Source: Candidatus Cloacimonadota bacterium (GTDB lineage Bacteria; Cloacimonadota; Cloacimonadia; Cloacimonadales; Cloacimonadaceae). Taken from it: a stretch of 64,000 nucleotides of DNA. Of the stretch, positions 60,267 through 64,000 are shown piece after piece; position 1 is the stretch's first letter; every line of letters begins with the position of its first letter. The stretch is taken from the NCBI GenBank assembly GCA_023421135.1, contig JAEZUG010000034.1, positions 1 to 64,000 of the forward strand, read 5' to 3'. The position numbers were made by a program, and so were the translations under genes. The notes under the pieces were generated by a model, which worked only from the letters and a program-made list of their open reading frames with translations, ran no database searches and was not told where the DNA came from.

Positions 60267-61832
60267 TTAGTCTTTGTTATAGTGCAGATGATAAGTGCCG
60301 GTAGCTCCGGAATATCCCACAATCTTGATCTTGTAGTATGCGGTGCTGGTGGGAGTGAAGCTGAGCCTGAAGTTGTTTACGTCACCACCGTCGTCATTCT
60401 CTAAAATCAAGGTGTTTCCACTATTCTGATAGAGATAGATTCTGGTGTCTATGTCTCCGGTGGAAAAGAAATTATAGGTGGAGCCGGCTACTCCGCGGAA
60501 TCTGAACCAATCCTCATCACCCTGGTGAAGAGTGAGCTCCATGCTTCTATTGCCATCTCTGGGTTCCAGATTGGTATATTGGCTATGGCTGTTATTGGGT
60601 TCATAGTCGTCTGTAGCTTGAGTTTGATGCTTGTAAAACAGGGTGTAGGAACCGGTATTGCTGCCGTATCCAATCACCTTCAATCTGTAATTACCGTTGC
60701 TGGAGGGCACAAATTCCAGCCTGAAATTAGTCTCATCTCCGTCATCATCGTTTTCCATGAGCTGGTTGTTGCCCTCAAAGATGTAGGCTTGGGTATCAAG
60801 AGAGCCTTCAGTGTAGAAAACATAGGTCTTCCCGGTCTCGGCCCGGAAGCTATACCAGTTTTCATCGTTGGTATGGTCAATGCTGTCCTCCCGATCCTGC
60901 AGTGATCTGGTGATCTGCAAATCAATCGGGTTGGCAGAGTTGCTGCTCTTTCTGTAGTTCAAAGTATAGCTGCCGGTAGCTCCGTTGTAGCCTTCCACTT
61001 TGAGTTTGTAATTCGCAGAGCGTGTGGGTGTGAAAGAGATGCTGAAGTTGGTGTCATCTCCGCCGTCATCATCATTCAGGAGTTCCGTGCTGCCATTGTC
61101 TTCATAGATATATGCCTTGGTATCGATGTCTCCGGAGCTATAGATATAGTATGTGGTATCGGCATTTCCCCGGAAACGGAACCAATTGGCACTGGAGCTG
61201 TTACTCAGGTTGCGGGACAGGCTGATCTCGGAATTGGTGAAGTCTAATTGATAGATTGAATCTCTGGAATTGGAAGAGCTGTTCTTGGAGATCACAACGT
61301 CATCCACCCAAGCGCCTTCATATTCGTAGTTTGAAACGTCGGAAGTAAAGACAAAGGAGATTTTTACCTCGTCGTTGTCCAGGTAATCATTCAGGGAATA
61401 CTCAAAGGTCTGCCAGTTGTTGTCGTCAGTGCCATCCTGGCTGTGTATTTCCTGTTCTCTCCAGGTTCCCCGGCTACGATACTTCACTATCACTTTGAAG
61501 TAGTCATATCCGCTTTCTGAGCCAACTTTTGAGGCAAAGCTAAGTTGAGCGTTTCTGGCTCCGTCTAGAGAGAAGGGGCCATAGGTCATGTCGGCCTGCA
61601 TGTTGTCTTCATACTGGTTGTCTGAGGGACTCAGTGAGCTACCAGCGCACCAAGCTGCCCAACTGCCATTGTTGCTGCTAACATTTTCGTCATCCCAGGT
61701 CGGGCTGCCGGAAAGGCTCCATAAACCGGAGGGGAAAGCTCCCTCGAAAGTTTCATTCAAGATAGTTTCGCTTTGAGCGAAAATGAATAGCGAAAAAGTG
61801 CTGAGTAAAAGAGCTAGCATGAGCTTTTTCAT
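60267..61832 (-). CDS. Secreted protein with three PPC-like domains
   Basis: 521 residues from the ATG at 61832 (GAGGTGAGATC upstream). Signal peptide MKKLMLALLLSTFSLFIFAQ. Residues about 25-190 form a jelly-roll-type domain (choice-of-anchor J or MAM-like: ETFEGAFPSGLW, YGPFSLDGARNAQLSF, WVDDVVIS). Three successive bacterial pre-peptidase C-terminal domains follow at about 205-305, 310-410 and 415-521, each with a WFRFRG/WYSFRA strand, S(T/G)GDIDT or SLDTQAYI, ND(D)DG(G)D and a Y(K/R)LKV-type end. No protease domain is attached and no sorting domain is present. Confidence 0.85.
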   Translation of the reverse strand: MKKLMLALLLSTFSLFIFAQSETILNETFEGAFPSGLWSLSGSPTWDDENVSSNNGSWAAWCAGSSLSPSDNQYEDNMQADMTYGPFSLDGARNAQLSFASKVGSESGYDYFKVIVKYRSRGTWREQEIHSQDGTDDNNWQTFEYSLNDYLDNDEVKISFVFTSDVSNYEYEGAWVDDVVISKNSSSNSRDSIYQLDFTNSEISLSRNLSNSSSANWFRFRGNADTTYYIYSSGDIDTKAYIYEDNGSTELLNDDDGGDDTNFSISFTPTRSANYKLKVEGYNGATGSYTLNYRKSSNSANPIDLQITRSLQDREDSIDHTNDENWYSFRAETGKTYVFYTEGSLDTQAYIFEGNNQLMENDDDGDETNFRLEFVPSSNGNYRLKVIGYGSNTGSYTLFYKHQTQATDDYEPNNSHSQYTNLEPRDGNRSMELTLHQGDEDWFRFRGVAGSTYNFFSTGDIDTRIYLYQNSGNTLILENDDGGDVNNFRLSFTPTSTAYYKIKIVGYSGATGTYHLHYNKD

Positions 61833-61864
61833 GATCTCACCTCGTGCGTTTATTTTATGCATAC

Positions 61865-61893
61865 AAGCTAATCAGCAGACCACAAGGCGTCAA
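61865..61893 (-). promoter_or_regulatory. Promoter of the triple-PPC gene
   Basis: TTGACG (61893-61888), 17 bp, TAGCTT (61870-61865), about 33 bases before the start codon. Confidence 0.45.
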
Positions 61894-61950
61894 TAGTTAT
61901 CTTAAAAGGCCTGGTGAGGCTTTGTGGACGAAAAGCAGCAGTAAACGGAC

Positions 61951-61979
61951 TTGACAAAAGCAGGGTAGATCGGCATTGT
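61951..61979 (+). promoter_or_regulatory. Promoter of the C_GCAxxG_C_C gene
   Basis: TTGACA (61951-61956), 17 bp, CATTGT (61974-61979), shortly before the ribosome site at 61998-62002. Confidence 0.4.
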
Positions 61980-62007
61980 GAAAATCATTCGAAAGAAGGG
62001 AGCTTTG

Positions 62008-62478
62008 ATGTTATCAAGAAGACAGAGCCTGGCACTCACAACATTCTCAGAGGGAATGAATTGTGCCCAATCAGTCTGCTCGGCATTTGCAGCAGATTTA
62101 TCGATGAATAATGGACAGATGATGAAGCTGGCTTCTTGTTTTGGTGGAGGAATGAGGATGGGAGCCACCTGCGGAGCTCTGACCGGAGCTTTGATGGTTC
62201 TGGGTCTGGCAGCTGGATATAGTGTTTATGACCTTGCAGCAAAACAAGATACAGAAAAGCTAACGCTGGATTTGCTAGCAGCTTGGAAAGAGAATATTGG
62301 TCAGACCGATTGCAAAGAGATCCTGGGTATCAATCCCAGCATCCCCGTGCGCAGGCAGCTTGCCAAAGAGCAAGGAATCTTTGATGATAATTGTCCACAT
62401 TGCATCGCCACTGCGGTTGAACTTGTGGAAAAGATACTACAAGAAAAGAATAACAAGATGGGAGAAACTGATGTATAG
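62008..62478 (+). CDS. C_GCAxxG_C_C family protein
   Basis: 156 residues from the ATG at 62008 (GGGAG 6 bases upstream). The family signature is visible as EGMNCAQSVCSAFA (C19, C24), SCFGGGMRMGATCGALTGALMVLGL and DNCPHCIATAVELV. The five or so conserved Cys and the glycine-rich loop suggest a metal or iron-sulfur site or a redox role, but no member's reaction is known to me. The end overlaps the following lipoprotein gene by eight bases. Confidence 0.88.
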   Translation: MLSRRQSLALTTFSEGMNCAQSVCSAFAADLSMNNGQMMKLASCFGGGMRMGATCGALTGALMVLGLAAGYSVYDLAAKQDTEKLTLDLLAAWKENIGQTDCKEILGINPSIPVRRQLAKEQGIFDDNCPHCIATAVELVEKILQEKNNKMGETDV

Positions 62479-63544
62479 AAGCTTAAATATTCTGTTTATG
62501 GTGCTGCTGGTTGTTCTGATCAGTTCCTGCGGAATCCTGAGTACAGAAGAAGATCAGGTGGCGGAGCCTGTCTTTGATCCTCCGGAAGGTTATTACACAC
62601 TTCCGGTCACAGTTGTGCTAAACTGCCCTACCCCGGGAGCCGAGATTCATTACAACCTCGATGGCTCCAGCCTGGACACGAACTACATCATCTATACAGA
62701 GCCATTCAGAGTTGAGCCTGGCACCACCGTTAAGGCTGCTGCCACCAAGCTGAATATGAAACGAAGCAAGATAGTCTATGCCGCCTACTTCAGTCCGGCT
62801 GCCTTCATTTTATCTGTTGTCCCGGGCGGAGGATTCAATAACGGAAGCTCAGATGTGAGCCTGGCTAGTTTCCAATGCTCCCGCCATGAGATTTCCCAGG
62901 GCGAGTATCTGGCTGTGATGGGCAGCAATCCTGCCACAGGCGTGGGAGAAGGTAGCTCCTATCCAGTTTACAATGTATCCTGGTTTGATGCCATTGAGTA
63001 TTGCAACCGCAGGAGCCTTTTGGATGGGTTTGAGCCCGTCTATAGCTATGGGAGCTTTGGCTCCGATCCGGCAAACTGGCCTTCCGGCTGGAAAGAACTG
63101 GCTTCCAATCAAACTTATCTAAGCTGCGATTGGGGACTTTCCGGCTACCGTCTGCCCACTGAGATGGAGTGGGAATTTGCTGCCAGAGGTGGCTCTCAAA
63201 GTGATGGCTACACCTACAGTGGCTCAAACATCCTGGATCGGGTTGCCTGGTATGGGGCAAATGCAGCCAAACGCAGCCACTTGGTCGGCACAAAGCTGGG
63301 GAATGAAATTGGCCTGAGAGACATGACCGGGAATGTGTCCGAATGGGTTTGGGATCTCTTTGGAACATATCCTGAAGAAGCGCAGAGCAACCCCACCGGC
63401 CCTGTGACGGGTACTGCAAGGGTTCACAGAGGCGGAAGCTGGACACCCGGGAACAATCTCTTGGCGGTGCATCACCGGGCTTCTTCTGCTCCCACGACCA
63501 AGAAAAACGATCTTGGTTTTCGGGTAGTGCGAAGGATACAGTAG
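62471..63544 (+). CDS. Lipoprotein with chitobiase-like and SUMF1-fold domains
   Basis: 357 residues from the ATG at 62471 (GGGAG eight bases upstream). Lipobox LISSC (Cys20). A CHB_HEX_C-like beta-sandwich (about 33-108: FDPPEGYYTLPVTVVLNCPTPGAEIHY, quoted in part as FDPPEGYYTLPVTV and GAEIHYNLDGS) is followed by a SUMF1/formylglycine-generating fold (about 115-355: RHEISQGEYLAVMG, YPVYNVSWFDAIEYCNRRS, YRLPTEMEWEFAARGG, MTGNVSEWVWD, HRGGSW). The two catalytic Cys of true FGE are absent after HRGGSW, so it is probably a binding or structural member. Surface location is inferred. Confidence 0.88.
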   Translation: MYRSLNILFMVLLVVLISSCGILSTEEDQVAEPVFDPPEGYYTLPVTVVLNCPTPGAEIHYNLDGSSLDTNYIIYTEPFRVEPGTTVKAAATKLNMKRSKIVYAAYFSPAAFILSVVPGGGFNNGSSDVSLASFQCSRHEISQGEYLAVMGSNPATGVGEGSSYPVYNVSWFDAIEYCNRRSLLDGFEPVYSYGSFGSDPANWPSGWKELASNQTYLSCDWGLSGYRLPTEMEWEFAARGGSQSDGYTYSGSNILDRVAWYGANAAKRSHLVGTKLGNEIGLRDMTGNVSEWVWDLFGTYPEEAQSNPTGPVTGTARVHRGGSWTPGNNLLAVHHRASSAPTTKKNDLGFRVVRRIQ

Positions 63545-63607
63545 GAGCGCTCGCCGTAGCGCCCTTCATGTGGTGAAGTGGTGAGGCGGTACAGCGACCG
63601 CCTGTGC

Positions 63608-64000
63608 CTATTGCTTTGCTATAATGCGGTAAAATGCTTCACGAACAACTGGTGCAGGGAAGCTGTAATCCGTGCTCTCACATTCGGTAAGCTCTTCCCA
63701 GTTCTGCAAAGAGGGATCGGTCGTGGATTCTATCAGATAGGAGCCTGCTCCCTGAACTGGATTCCAGCTCAGGATTATCTCGGTGGACGTTCTCTGGATC
63801 TGGGGATTCTGCGGAGTGCCGAGAGTGCCAGCCAGCCTGGGACCAACCAGATGATCCATATAGATCCCGGTGGAAGCTCCGGCACTATAGAAATCCAGAG
63901 CTATCCGGGCTTCTCCCTGCATCCCGGAGAGATACTCCTGCCCCACACTGAAGCAAGTCCACGAGCTTGAAGTAGGCATCGAAAAGACCGTCAGTTCCTG
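63608..64000 (-). CDS. C-terminal part of a secreted protein (runs off the window)
   Basis: The frame is open from the window edge (64000) to the stop at 63608, giving at least 130 residues; the first internal Met (63979) is not a plausible start. The pattern TSSSWTCFSVGQEYLSGMQGE followed by ARIALDFYSAG and IYMDHLVG fits the last strands of a jelly-roll domain. It is followed by a fibronectin-III-like module (PQNPQIQRTSTEIILSWNP, GSYLIESTTDP) ending REAFYRIIAKQ. There is no FlgD-like sorting domain. The 5' end lies outside. Confidence 0.65.
   Translation of the reverse strand, partial: QELTVFSMPTSSSWTCFSVGQEYLSGMQGEARIALDFYSAGASTGIYMDHLVGPRLAGTLGTPQNPQIQRTSTEIILSWNPVQGAGSYLIESTTDPSLQNWEELTECESTDYSFPAPVVREAFYRIIAKQ

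Noticed and set aside
63883..64000. Alternative minus-strand frame reading TDGLFDAYFKLVD at the window end, suggesting a frameshift
   Set aside because: The called frame is open to the edge and fits a jelly-roll end by itself; the alternative stops after about 38 codons.
1..64000. tRNA, rRNA, tmRNA or SRP RNA genes
   Set aside because: I looked for T-loop GTTCGA patterns and SRP/RNase P cores and found none convincing. A covariance-model scan would settle it.

Overview
The window most likely comes from a fermentative bacterium of the Candidatus Cloacimonadota (WWE1) type. This is inference from gene content: secreted proteins ending in a YPNPFNPSTTI-type FlgD-like/type IX sorting domain, many lipoproteins with Ig-like or carboxypeptidase-regulatory-like modules, amino-acid catabolism genes (bifunctional formiminotransferase-cyclodeaminase, tryptophanase), a lone [FeFe] hydrogenase, and a type IV pilus operon. 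Shine-Dalgarno sites are mostly strong GGAGG types. Many gene starts carry a clear TTGAC(A/G/T) -35 box, usually with a much weaker -10.

Layout. 0-8 kb (minus strand): a regulatory-domain lipoprotein, then three secreted surface proteins; two of these share a nearly identical 205-residue C-terminal cassette. 8.2-18.2 kb (plus): two overlapping lipoprotein genes, ruvX, mltG, an LPP20-like lipoprotein, an 817-residue lipoprotein ending in a DUF2135-like domain, a possible 26-codon leader peptide, and two half-transporters forming a heterodimeric ABC exporter. 18.9-28.7 kb (minus): an AAA/DUF4143 ATPase preceded by a long inverted repeat, then rpmE - DUF1385 - prfA - CNNM/CorC - ftcD - a PreT/PreA-like fusion - alkD. 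A probable small RNA gene with its own promoter and terminator lies upstream of rpmE. 29.1-30.8 kb (plus): two coupled secreted proteins.

30.8-32.3 kb is a gene-free block packed with direct, tandem and inverted repeats. 32.3-43.3 kb (minus) holds acpS-ogt, the classical rpsP-khpA-rimM-trmD-(SPOUT methyltransferase)-rplS operon, an LEA14-like lipoprotein with asnB and a VOC protein, hydA, and a SurA/PpiD-like isomerase. 43.9-58.2 kb (plus) is one long type IV pilus operon: pilA, pilT, two further prepilins, a large DUF4900-like protein, pilM-N-O-P-Q, an Ig-domain lipoprotein, pilB and pilC. It starts behind a sigma-54-like -24/-12 site. 58.7-64 kb carries tryptophanase, a triple-PPC-domain secreted protein, a C_GCAxxG_C_C protein, a SUMF1-fold lipoprotein and the 3' part of another secreted protein.

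The most unusual structure is a 59-bp intergenic element present three times (5283-5341, 30928-30986 inverted, 58545-58603). It has three direct 11-bp units bounded by an inverted unit and a variant unit. Two copies are identical over all 59 bp and the third differs at two positions. Two copies lie inside arrays of a 7-bp repeat (core AGTGAN) that also occurs alone elsewhere in the window. I found no CRISPR array, rRNA, recognisable tRNA or transposase gene.
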